From contig DASYQS010000051.1 in assembly GCA_036005185.1 (NCBI GenBank), forward strand, positions 15,890 to 79,889: a DNA stretch of 64,000 nucleotides. The letters run 5' to 3'. The position numbers and the translations under genes are program-made. The notes under the pieces were generated by a model. It searched no databases, was not told where the DNA came from, and worked only from the letters and a program-made list of their open reading frames with translations. Shown piece by piece: positions 29,350 through 37,108 of this stretch. Position 1 is the stretch's first letter. Each line of letters starts with the position of its first letter. The DNA comes from VBAU01 sp036005185 (GTDB lineage: Bacteria > Bacteroidota > Bacteroidia > Chitinophagales > Chitinophagaceae).

Positions 29350-29508
29350 GCCTTTTCAATCGCGGCGTCCCGGTTCTCACTTTTATACCTATAACGTTTT
29401 GAAAATCTTAGCGATCTAGCTTTTCGCTTTTTTACAACAGTATAAAAAGTTAACGGGCTTGCACACTAAGCAAATCATCACTAACGTTGTATTACAAAAC
29501 CGCACAAT

Positions 29509-30195
29509 ATGAAAAAAACTTTACCCTTATTTATCGGTCTTTTTTGCTTAGTCATCATTTCCTGCAGCCATAAGTACTACACTTCTTCTTTGTTTGATCA
29601 GCAAACTGCTCATCACAAAGTTGTTGCTGTACTGCCTGCAGAAATGGTCTTTACAGGAAAACAGCCTGAAAACCTGACCATAGAAGACATTGCTAAGATC
29701 GAAGATTTTGAAAGTAAAAATTTTCAGCATGCTCTTTACAACAGCATTCTTCGCTATGCTAATTCGAGAAAGTATTACACAAGAATTAACCTTCAGGATT
29801 TAGTTATGACAGAGAAATTATTGCAAGAACATAATATCTCTTCTCGCGACGCATGGAAAAAAGATGACAAAGAGCTAGCAACTATACTTGGTGTTGATGC
29901 TGTGATAAGAATGCGAATCCAAAAACAGAGGTACATGAGTGATGTGGCATCTTATGGTATAAGTGTGGGAAGACAGATCATCAATAATACCGGAATTGGA
30001 TCAAAAGTTCCCTTTCCTTACGTACCCAATAAAACAAATGATATTTATGCCAGTTGCGACATTGTAAGTAATAATCAAACTTTATGGAACGATAATTACA
30101 AGGGAGCTTCTGACTGGAACACACCGTCAAATGTCGTTATTGAGAATATCACTGATAATTTTGGAAGACATTTTCCTTATAAACAAAGAAGATAA
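29509..30195 (+). CDS. lipoprotein of unknown function
   Basis: A 228-residue protein with a clear lipoprotein signal (LFCLVIISC, Cys19). The mature part contains VVAVLPAEMVFTGKQPENLT, a central helical region and TILGVDAVIRMRIQKQRYMS. This resembles envelope lipoproteins that share the fold of the DUF799/CsgG-like group, in which a beta strand VAVLP precedes a nucleotide-binding-like fold. The match is only by appearance. It stands alone, 159 bp after the helicase gene, and is followed by a G/C-rich palindrome. Confidence 0.75.
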   Translation: MKKTLPLFIGLFCLVIISCSHKYYTSSLFDQQTAHHKVVAVLPAEMVFTGKQPENLTIEDIAKIEDFESKNFQHALYNSILRYANSRKYYTRINLQDLVMTEKLLQEHNISSRDAWKKDDKELATILGVDAVIRMRIQKQRYMSDVASYGISVGRQIINNTGIGSKVPFPYVPNKTNDIYASCDIVSNNQTLWNDNYKGASDWNTPSNVVIENITDNFGRHFPYKQRR

Positions 30196-30205
30196 TTACT
30201 TGCGA

Positions 30206-30226
30206 GCCCCCGCTAAAAGCGGGGGC
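30206..30226. repeat. G/C-rich palindrome
   Basis: GCCCCCGCT and AGCGGGGGC form a 9-bp perfect stem with a 3-nt loop, 11 bp after the lipoprotein stop codon. There is no T-tract on either side, so it resembles a dispersed REP-like palindrome more than a terminator. It could still stabilise the 3' end of the mRNA. Confidence 0.6.
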
Positions 30227-30268
30227 GAAGCAAACTCCCCCTTATAAAGAGATTATTTTTAATTCTAA

Positions 30269-30579
30269 TTAAATCATCATCTCGTTTCCTCTTAAATTTT
30301 CGAATACATCTTTCCACTCCGGATCAAACTTATTTATCAAATTCATTTTTCGTTTTCTCGAACTTCCTTTTATCTTTTTTTTCTTTCGAAGGCTTCTGCT
30401 GTTAATGTGAATGCTTCAAAATATACAAGTTTTTCAATGTTATATCTTGACGTAAAGTTCTTTGCAAAAAGGTTGCTTTTATGCTCCGAAATTCTTTTAT
30501 ACAAATCAGTCGTGGCACCACAATACAAAACAGTATTATGAGCATTCGTCATTATATAGAAGTAACCGTATTGATGCAC
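30269..30579 (-). pseudogene. GIY-YIG nuclease-family gene, frameshifted in an A8 tract
   Basis: The open part is 69 residues from GTG 30579. It carries the GIY-YIG core as YGYFYIMTN and VLYCGATTDLYKRISEHK, then stops after EAFERKKR. The stop lies in a run of eight A on the coding strand at about 30378-30385. Adding one A continues the reading to 30269 with KIKGSSRKRKMNLI and NKFDPEWKDVFENL. That is the normal C terminus of this small family (K-IK-SR-KK-LI, then NP-W-DL). The restored length is 103 residues. It could be a real frameshift, slippage-dependent expression, or an assembly error in the homopolymer. Confidence 0.85.
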
Positions 30580-30626
30580 AAGAAATGTTTTTGCAATTGA
30601 GGAGTTGGCTTCGAAATTTATTGGGT

Positions 30627-31637
30627 TTATCCCAATAAATTTCTCGCCAGTAAATACTCCGCAATCTGCACAGCATTTGTTGCTGCTCCTTTTCGAAGAT
30701 TATCGCTAACGATCCACATATTCAAAGTCTTTGGCTGCGTTTCATCTCTTCTTAATCTTCCTACAAATACCTCATCTTTTTCATGGGCATCCATTGGCAT
30801 AGGGTATTTTTGAGTAGCGGGATCATCAATCACTATAACACTCGGTGCATTACAAAGAAGTTTTTTTACTTCATCCATGTCATACTCATTTTCAAATTCC
30901 ACATTCACGCTTTCACTATGCCCGCCCATTACAGGAATACGAACGGTGGTTGCTGTAAGCTTTATAGAATCATCCCTCATGATCTTTTTTGTTTCATTTA
31001 CCATCTTCATTTCCTCTTTCGTATATCCGTTTTCTAAAAACACATCTATTTGAGGAATGGCATTCAGATCGATTGGATATTTATATGCCATAGTGTATTC
31101 GCCATTTATTCCCTTTACCTCTTTTTCTCTTTCAGCTTTTAATTGATCAACCGCTTTTTTTCCTGTTCCGGTTACACTTTGATAAGTGCTAACTACAATT
31201 CTTTTGATCTTGTATTTTTTGTGAAGAGGATTTAAAGCCACCACCATTTGAATTGTTGAACAATTTGGATTGGCAATGATCTTGTCTTCTTTGGTTAATA
31301 CATCGGCGTTAATTTCAGGTACCACTAATTTTTTTGTGACATCCATTCTCCATGCTGATGAATTATCAACCACCGTAATTCCGGCTTCTGCAAATTTTGG
31401 CGCCCATTCCAGTGATGTGCTGCCACCTGCAGAAAAAATAGCTACAGAAGGCTTGGCGGCAATGCCATCTTCCATGCTAACAACCTTATACTTCTTTCCC
31501 TTAAATTCAACTTCTTTACCAACAGATCTTTCAGAAGCAACAGGAACTATTTCCGTAACAGGAAAATTTCTTTCTGCTAATACTTGCAACATTTTTGATC
31601 CAACGAGGCCAGTGGCGCCTACTACTGCAACTTTCAT
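30627..31637 (-). CDS. asd: aspartate-semialdehyde dehydrogenase
   Basis: Asd reduces aspartyl-phosphate with NADPH to aspartate semialdehyde, the branch point to lysine/diaminopimelate, threonine and methionine. The 336-residue protein starts MKVAVVGATGLVGSKML (NADP-binding). It has the catalytic Cys126 in NPNCSTIQ and the active-site His in PVMGGHSESV. The full length is normal. The start at 31637 is preceded on the coding strand by two AGGAGG-like stretches, unusual for this phylum. One lies in a small hairpin. A strong promoter and terminator further upstream define a candidate small RNA or leader. Confidence 0.97.
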   Translation of the reverse strand: MKVAVVGATGLVGSKMLQVLAERNFPVTEIVPVASERSVGKEVEFKGKKYKVVSMEDGIAAKPSVAIFSAGGSTSLEWAPKFAEAGITVVDNSSAWRMDVTKKLVVPEINADVLTKEDKIIANPNCSTIQMVVALNPLHKKYKIKRIVVSTYQSVTGTGKKAVDQLKAEREKEVKGINGEYTMAYKYPIDLNAIPQIDVFLENGYTKEEMKMVNETKKIMRDDSIKLTATTVRIPVMGGHSESVNVEFENEYDMDEVKKLLCNAPSVIVIDDPATQKYPMPMDAHEKDEVFVGRLRRDETQPKTLNMWIVSDNLRKGAATNAVQIAEYLLARNLLG

Positions 31638-31640
31638 TTA

Positions 31641-31666
31641 CCCTCCTTACCTCCTTAAAGGGAGGA
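31641..31666 (-). promoter_or_regulatory. asd ribosome-binding region with hairpin
   Basis: On the asd strand the 5' leader holds AAGGAGGTAAGGAGGG directly before the ATG. This gives two purine-rich Shine-Dalgarno-like sites. The upstream GGAGG pairs with CCTCC across a short loop (31651-31655 with 31662-31666), so one site is sequestered. The segment resembles a degenerate copy of the G/C-rich palindromic repeat found downstream of paaD. Confidence 0.5.
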
Positions 31667-31713
31667 ATTTTTGTAATTAATAAATAATATTGTTTGTTCT
31701 CTTTCTCTCCTTG

Positions 31714-31729
31714 CCCCTTTTTAGGGGGG
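31714..31729. repeat. degenerate G/C-rich palindrome in the asd leader
   Basis: CCCC and GGGG arms flank a TTTTTTA-type loop. This is the same style as the palindromic repeat at 57452-57465 and lies just downstream (asd direction) of the small-RNA terminator T-tract. Confidence 0.45.
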
Positions 31730-31731
31730 TT

Positions 31732-31857
31732 AAAAAAACAAGCCTTCCATTTGGAAGGCCTGCAATCTTTTATGGTTACACACATAACGCTACAAACCTT
31801 CCGCCTTAGGCGAATTGTTTCTTATTGCGTTTTGTATGCTTACAGTTTTGCATAAAG
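31732..31857 (-). ncRNA. candidate small RNA or leader RNA upstream of asd
   Basis: A transcript of about 125 nt is predicted from a strong promoter (31864-31894) to a rho-independent terminator (stem 31742-31759, T-tract 31738-31732). It lacks a convincing reading frame. Between them is a three-tier hairpin: 31786-31790 pairs with 31827-31831 (AACGC/GCGTT), 31794-31797 with 31817-31820 (AAAC/GTTT), and 31802-31805 with 31809-31812 (CGCC/GGCG). A second small hairpin lies at the 5' end (ATGC/GCAT). I do not recognise it as 6S, SRP, tmRNA or a known riboswitch. It may be independent, or a terminated leader that controls asd. Confidence 0.55.
31742..31759 (-). terminator. rho-independent terminator of the candidate small RNA
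   Basis: GCCTTCCA and TGGAAGGC form an 8-bp self-complementary stem (7 bp with a 4-nt loop in practice), followed on the minus strand by TTGTTTTTTT. It lies upstream of asd, so it ends a transcript that begins before asd. Confidence 0.75.
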
Positions 31858-31863
31858 TGATGG

Positions 31864-31894
31864 CAAAAGTAAAGCGCTAAATCGTTCTATCAAA
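31864..31894 (-). promoter_or_regulatory. Bacteroidota-type promoter upstream of asd
   Basis: The minus strand carries TTTG (31894-31891), then exactly 19 bp, then TACTTTTG (31871-31864). This matches the Bacteroidota consensus (-33 TTTG, -7 TAnnTTTG) in both boxes and in spacing. It is the best promoter match I found in the window. Transcription should start near 31857. Confidence 0.75.
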
Positions 31895-31959
31895 ATTTAA
31901 TCACATTTTTTTGAAGAAGACTCATAATTTTAAGTTTAAACGCCTCATCCTGTTATTGA

Positions 31960-33669
31960 ATGAAAATTGCCAAAATTATACTGCTAATTTTTTTTATCCC
32001 TTTTTTTTCATTTTCTCAAAATCGCTATGATGTTGTCATTGATGAAATCATGGCTGATCCCACCCCTCAACTAAGTTTGCCAAATAATGAATGGATCGAG
32101 TTAAAAAATACAACTACTTCACCGATCAATCTACAAGGCTGGCGTATTGGTGATGCTACGGGGCAAAGCGGGCCTTTGCCAAATTTTACTTTGCAACCCG
32201 ACAGCTTTGTAATTATTTGTACTAGCAGTACAGTGACAGCCATGTCCGTCTTCGGAACCACTGTTTCTGTTACCAGTTTTCCTTCGCTTGATAATGATGG
32301 TGATCAAATTTTTCTGCGTGCCTCAAATGGTCGTACTATCCACGCAGTTGGCTATTCTCTTTCATGGTATCAAAATGAATTAAAAAAAGATGGAGGATGG
32401 ACATTGGAAATGGTGGATACCAAAAGCCCTTGTGTGGGCGCCAGCAATTGGAAGGCAAGTATAAATCCACAAGGTGGCACTCCGGGAAAGAAAAATTCTA
32501 TTGATGCAGTAAATAATGATCAAACAGGGCCAAAACTGAAATATGCCTATCTAACAGATAGCATTACAATCATTGCCGTATTTGACGAACCTCTTGATAG
32601 TTTAAAGGGAGCAACATCCAGTAATTATTCTATTGACGGAGGTTTATCTATTATCACTGCAACAACTCTGGCTCCATTATTTAACACAGTGCAGTTGAAA
32701 CTAAATGCCCATTTATTGTCAAATACAGTTTACAATCTTGCTGTTAACAATGTTACTGATTGCAAAAACAATACAATCGGAACGGAAAATGAGGTCAGGA
32801 TCGGTTTGCCTGTTGAAGCATCGCCCTTAGATATTGTCATCAACGAAATTCTCTTTGATCCCAAAAGCAACGGTAATGATTTTGTAGAATTTTATAATGC
32901 TAGTAATAAAATTATCGACGCTTCAAAACTTTATGCAGCTAATCGCAACAGCAGCGGCATTATCAGCTCAATCAAACAAATTTTTCCGACGCTATTTTAT
33001 ATTTTTCCGAACGATTATTTTGTCATTACAGAAGATACCGCTAATCTTCAGATGAACTACTTAGTGCAAAATCCAGACGCTATACTAATGCTATCTTCTC
33101 TACCATCCTATCCAAATGATGAAGGAGATGTTATACTATTGAATGGACAAGGTGCTGTAATAGATGAAGTAAAATACAAAGACGACTGGCATTTTAAATT
33201 AATTGATAATCCCAAAGGTGTTTCATTGGAAAGGGTTGATCCTGCAGGTCCATCCCAAGATGCTGCTAATTGGCATAGCGCCGCTTCGACAGCCGGTTAT
33301 GGTACGCCTACTTACAAAAATTCTCAATACAAGCAAACACAGATCATTGATGCAACAATAGACATCGCACCAAAAATTTTTAGTCCAGATAATGACGGGC
33401 AGGATGATATTGCCATCATTCAGTATAAGGTAGCTGAACCAGGTTATATTGCCAACGTAATTATTTTTAATGCCCAGGGAAGACCTATTCGGGATCTTGT
33501 TAAAAATGGAACTCTTGGATTAAATGGCCAATGGAATTGGGATGGCCTTGATGAAAAAGGAAATAAGCTTCCGATTGGTCCTTATATTATTTATACAGAA
33601 ATTTTTAACCTTAAAGGAAAGAAACAACATTTTAAAAATACCGTTGTGCTTGCGAGGAAATTAAATTGA
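31960..33669 (+). CDS. secreted lamin-tail-domain protein with FlgD-like C terminus
   Basis: A 569-residue exported protein (signal peptide 1-19, ending FSFSQ). It has a first lamin-tail domain at about 23-150 (VVIDEIMADPTP, NEWIELKNTT), a Big/SbsA-like Ig domain at about 185-275, and a second lamin-tail domain at about 285-450 (IVINEILFDPKSNGNDFVEF). The last 100 residues (FSPDNDGQDDIAIIQY, NWDGLDEKGNKLPIGPYIIY) match the FlgD Ig-like or gliding/C-terminal modules common in Bacteroidota surface proteins. A perfect terminator lies 62 bp after the stop. The role is probably structural or adhesive at the cell surface. Confidence 0.88.
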   Translation: MKIAKIILLIFFIPFFSFSQNRYDVVIDEIMADPTPQLSLPNNEWIELKNTTTSPINLQGWRIGDATGQSGPLPNFTLQPDSFVIICTSSTVTAMSVFGTTVSVTSFPSLDNDGDQIFLRASNGRTIHAVGYSLSWYQNELKKDGGWTLEMVDTKSPCVGASNWKASINPQGGTPGKKNSIDAVNNDQTGPKLKYAYLTDSITIIAVFDEPLDSLKGATSSNYSIDGGLSIITATTLAPLFNTVQLKLNAHLLSNTVYNLAVNNVTDCKNNTIGTENEVRIGLPVEASPLDIVINEILFDPKSNGNDFVEFYNASNKIIDASKLYAANRNSSGIISSIKQIFPTLFYIFPNDYFVITEDTANLQMNYLVQNPDAILMLSSLPSYPNDEGDVILLNGQGAVIDEVKYKDDWHFKLIDNPKGVSLERVDPAGPSQDAANWHSAASTAGYGTPTYKNSQYKQTQIIDATIDIAPKIFSPDNDGQDDIAIIQYKVAEPGYIANVIIFNAQGRPIRDLVKNGTLGLNGQWNWDGLDEKGNKLPIGPYIIYTEIFNLKGKKQHFKNTVVLARKLN

Positions 33670-33730
33670 TTGACGGTCTTCTTTCAGTTTTTCAGCGATC
33701 AACAAATTCTATAAGACATTTTACTTAATA

Positions 33731-33758
33731 AAAGCCCGGACAGAATTGTCCGGGCTTT
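33731..33758. terminator. bidirectional terminator
   Basis: AAAGCCCGGACA and TGTCCGGGCTTT form a perfect 12-bp stem with a GAAT loop between two convergent genes. The A and T runs at the stem ends allow it to act in both directions. Confidence 0.92.
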
Positions 33759-33781
33759 ACCAAACACACTATCCCTGTTAC

Positions 33782-34090
33782 TTAATAAACTCTTTTGGTC
33801 TTATAAATTCTCTTGGTAGTTGGGTGCTTTTTATCTTTGTGTCTTCCTAACAGATAACCGCCAGCCCCACCAACAACACCACCAATAATAGCCCCTTTAG
33901 CATGATGTTTACTGATTACAGCTCCTGTAGCAGCACCGGCACCGGCACCAATAACGCCATATTTCTTTCTGTGACTCCAGCCTTTTTTATGTTTTACTAC
34001 TGTTTTTTCCTGCGCCTGTGTTTCAACAAAAGCACCCGATACCATGGTGAGTCCAAATGCCATTGCTACTATTAAAAAGAATTTTTTCAT
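33782..34090 (-). CDS. glycine-zipper envelope protein
   Basis: A 102-residue protein with a signal peptide (1-27, ending ETQAQ). A central glycine-zipper helix follows (YGVIGAGAGAATGAVISK, then GAIIGGVVGGAGGYLLG), and a very basic tail rich in Lys/Arg/Tyr ends it. Such YMGG/glycine-zipper proteins insert in or associate with the envelope; their function is generally unknown. It is convergent with the lamin-tail gene across a bidirectional terminator and has 247 bp of gene-free, AT-rich DNA upstream, in which I found no clear promoter. Confidence 0.85.
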   Translation of the reverse strand: MKKFFLIVAMAFGLTMVSGAFVETQAQEKTVVKHKKGWSHRKKYGVIGAGAGAATGAVISKHHAKGAIIGGVVGGAGGYLLGRHKDKKHPTTKRIYKTKRVY

Positions 34091-34337
34091 AAAATACCAT
34101 TTTATTAATTATTACTATCATTAACGCTATGGTCTTAAAACAACATTCAAGCCAATGCCAGATTTGAAAATAAATCGCCTAAAACATAGAAGGTTCTGCA
34201 TAAAAAAATAATAAATGTGAAACATGAAATAATAAATAATTACGAATTAAAAATCATCTTATATAATGATGCTGATTGATTGAGCTAGTATAATTTCTTA
34301 AATGAAAAATAATTAAACAGAGGATTAACAGTTGCTT

Positions 34338-36362
34338 TTATTTAGGGAGAAGAAACCCCAGTGTAAAACTTTTCTTAACTCCCATTAAAAGCGATTGCAA
34401 AAAATAATGCGACATAAGTCGTGTGGGATCTCTTGGATAATTAACCATGCCGGCTCTCTTTCTTTCAGGCAATGATCTGTCTTTATTCAAAGGAATAATA
34501 AGATGACGAAGCATGAAAGATGCAAAATCAGCAACATTTTTTTCTTCTGTGTGCTTTTTTAATTGCTGAATGATGAGATGATGATAAGCTCCGACTATTT
34601 TTCCTGTTGATCGCTCATTTGTCATGGTAAAATCAAATGATAAAAAATCGAGAAATCCGGTTTTGATCCTGATCTTGCCCAAGTTTTCTGATGATGAATT
34701 CAATTTTGTAAGCTCCAATCTTTCTATTGCACCCTTTATGCGGTAAGGTTTATTTGAGCTTAAAGGCATCAAGACAATTCCATGCACAATTCCTGAACCC
34801 ATGATAGAGCCAACAACATTCATATTTATATATTCAGGATCTGAAGCAACTGGATGGTTGATAAGAGGTGATATTGTTGCTCGGGCCCTTTCAATTCGCA
34901 AAATACCTGTTTGCCCATACCCGGCTCTTGGATATTCTTCATATTCTACTGTAGAAGCGGCAAGATTACAGGTTTTTACGCGGATATCGAAAGGAATCTC
35001 TTTTAAATATTCAACAGGTAATGGCAGAGACTTTTGCAGTCTTGGTAATCTTCTATCTCTGAAAACGTAAGCTTTACTTTCACCAACCAATATTTTTTCC
35101 GCGATCAGTTTGTGATCTAATAATTTTTGAAAATCGGGTTTTAGAATTTCTATTTTTGAAACATGAGCATTCACGCGGTCAGCCTGGTGGCCAAGCTTTC
35201 TTCCAAATTCATATTTGCCAAACTTCGGAGTGATCTTTAACTCATCCAAACGAATAAATTCTTCTTCACTGTCCAAATTAATTTTTTTTATTTCAGCCTG
35301 GTGATAACTATCAGCTGAATATTGAATGTTAGTTAAGCTTGCCCACACGGAGCCAAAATGTAAATTGCCCTTATTGAAGGATTCATGAATGTCTATTTGA
35401 TACAGTTCCATATTTGCCTTGAGCTGGCATTTCGCTAGTTTATCATGATATGATATGGCTGAGTTGCGAAGCTGGAAAGCGTCTGCATGAATTTTTTTAA
35501 GGTTAAAGGGAAGCGATTGCAATTTTGGCCCCTCTTTTCTGCCGATCACAATTTTACTTTCATCTACCACTATCTTTTTTGCAGTGAGGATTTTGTCATT
35601 TAATAGTCGCATCACATCAAAGCCAGTAATATTTATTGTGGAAATATTTGCCCGACTAGACTCTACATCTGAAATAAGACTGATGGAATCTATCGATAAA
35701 ATTTTCTTGTCACTATTAAGTTCCAACTGCTGGATTTGAACTTTATAATTGGTTGACGGATAATTTAAATTTGCTAAACGCAGATCGATAGATGAAAACA
35801 CAGGTTTATTTCCGGGTTTATCAACAGAAAGGCCCTTGAATGTAACCTCTCCTTTTGCAAGCAATTGATCTTTGTCGGTATATAAAAAAACAGCAGTTCT
35901 TTTTAATTCAATACTTCTTATAAAAAGATTTTTAAAAGGCCATGTCATCTTTTTTAAAACATCTAATTGTGCTGAATCCTTTTTTTCAAGAAGAAATTGG
36001 TCTAGATGGATATTTCCATCTTCTAAAATAAATCTGTCTGCAGCAAGCTTTTTACCAAATAGAAATTTCAAAAAGTTAATCCCTTTTAAAGATGTGTGAG
36101 GAAACAAGAGCACATGCTTGTTCTGTTGTCTTTCATCATAAGGGGTAAAATTTATTTCCAAACTATCAAAAGAAACGGATGAAGAAAAAATGTTGGGATG
36201 GATAGACGAAACCCTTACCTGCATGGCAGGAGAAAGCTCTGTAAGCTGTTGCCTGATGTTTTTTCGAATAACCCTACTAAGAATAAAAAAAAGCGCAATA
36301 AAGACTAAACAAATTGCAAGAAAAACTCTAAGAATGATTTTTATGGTTCTCCTTCCCTTCAC
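34338..36362 (-). CDS. large AsmA-like membrane-anchored protein
   Basis: A 674-residue protein with one N-terminal transmembrane helix (about residues 9-30, IILRVFLAICLVFIALFFILS). It is followed by a long beta-rich periplasmic region in which short strands alternate, as in AsmA/DUF748-type proteins. It starts with GTG at 36362, since the nearby ATG is not in frame. The C-terminal segment is basic (LRHLIIPLNKDRSLPERKRAG). It stands alone. A role in envelope lipid transport or biogenesis is only inferred from the fold class, and no motif proves it. Confidence 0.7.
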   Translation of the reverse strand: MKGRRTIKIILRVFLAICLVFIALFFILSRVIRKNIRQQLTELSPAMQVRVSSIHPNIFSSSVSFDSLEINFTPYDERQQNKHVLLFPHTSLKGINFLKFLFGKKLAADRFILEDGNIHLDQFLLEKKDSAQLDVLKKMTWPFKNLFIRSIELKRTAVFLYTDKDQLLAKGEVTFKGLSVDKPGNKPVFSSIDLRLANLNYPSTNYKVQIQQLELNSDKKILSIDSISLISDVESSRANISTINITGFDVMRLLNDKILTAKKIVVDESKIVIGRKEGPKLQSLPFNLKKIHADAFQLRNSAISYHDKLAKCQLKANMELYQIDIHESFNKGNLHFGSVWASLTNIQYSADSYHQAEIKKINLDSEEEFIRLDELKITPKFGKYEFGRKLGHQADRVNAHVSKIEILKPDFQKLLDHKLIAEKILVGESKAYVFRDRRLPRLQKSLPLPVEYLKEIPFDIRVKTCNLAASTVEYEEYPRAGYGQTGILRIERARATISPLINHPVASDPEYINMNVVGSIMGSGIVHGIVLMPLSSNKPYRIKGAIERLELTKLNSSSENLGKIRIKTGFLDFLSFDFTMTNERSTGKIVGAYHHLIIQQLKKHTEEKNVADFASFMLRHLIIPLNKDRSLPERKRAGMVNYPRDPTRLMSHYFLQSLLMGVKKSFTLGFLLPK

Positions 36363-36557
36363 TGATCCATTTTATAATTAAACGAATGAAAAAAATATTA
36401 AGTTGCCAGGGAAGGGTTTGTTAACGTTTTAGCCTTGAAAGTTCAAAAAAGATACCACAAGCTTTAAATAAAAGCCCTTTAGGCAAAATAGAAGTTGAAA
36501 ACTTGATATTCAATCGTTGTGCACGCTATACAATAAAAGCTTTTTTATAAGACACCT

Positions 36558-36968
36558 CTATTTTTCTAATTTCTTCTCCAGTATTTCTTTTCTTTTTATC
36601 CATTTATCTATCGGGTCCGGAAAATGGAATCCATCTTTTTTAAATCCGGTTTTTTTCAATATAGCATTGCTAAGCTGCTCCAGCTTTTTTCCATCAACAT
36701 GCCGGGAGAGTGAATGGGTCAAATGATCCTTCATTGTTTGCTCAAATACTTCAATGCCGCGATTGATTACCCGCATTTCATCTTTATATTCTTTTTGCTT
36801 TCGATAAATGATCATAAGTCTTTCGAAAGCAAATTCATCGGCATAATCTTCTTTAATATTTTGTTCATACAGCTTAATGGCTTTGTTTACATCGCCATCC
36901 TTTTCTGCCTGTTTGGCTGTATCATTCCTTTCTTCAATTTTCATTGCAATCTTATAATTCCTTGCCAT
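36558..36968 (-). CDS. small TPR-like helical protein
   Basis: The start chosen is ATG 36968 (MARNYKIAMK, 136 residues). In-frame ATGs at 37022 and 36944 are alternatives. The sequence holds a TPR-like unit (AKQAEKDGDVNKAIKLYEQNIKE), a second helical unit and a Lys-rich tail. It is predicted to be cytoplasmic. It is divergent from the PQQ-type dehydrogenase gene. The 195 bp between it and the AsmA-like gene contain nothing I can assign. Function unknown. Confidence 0.7.
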   Translation of the reverse strand: MARNYKIAMKIEERNDTAKQAEKDGDVNKAIKLYEQNIKEDYADEFAFERLMIIYRKQKEYKDEMRVINRGIEVFEQTMKDHLTHSLSRHVDGKKLEQLSNAILKKTGFKKDGFHFPDPIDKWIKRKEILEKKLEK

Positions 36969-37108
36969 GTAATTTGCAAACAAAAATTTATGCCAAATAA
37001 ATAATGATGAATTTTTATACATAAAAATTAATCACGTGCTTATCTCTTTTATTTTTCTTCTCCGGTAGATGGCAGGATAATTGTTTTGCCTTATGGAAAT
37101 CATACTGT

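Noticed and set aside
30206..30226. Terminator after the lipoprotein gene at 29509
   Set aside because: The stem is strong but has no T-tract on either side. It was kept as a palindromic repeat.
31531..31785. 84-codon minus-strand frame overlapping the asd start and leader
   Set aside because: It runs through the terminator hairpin and repeat and overlaps asd out of frame. It is better explained as leader RNA.
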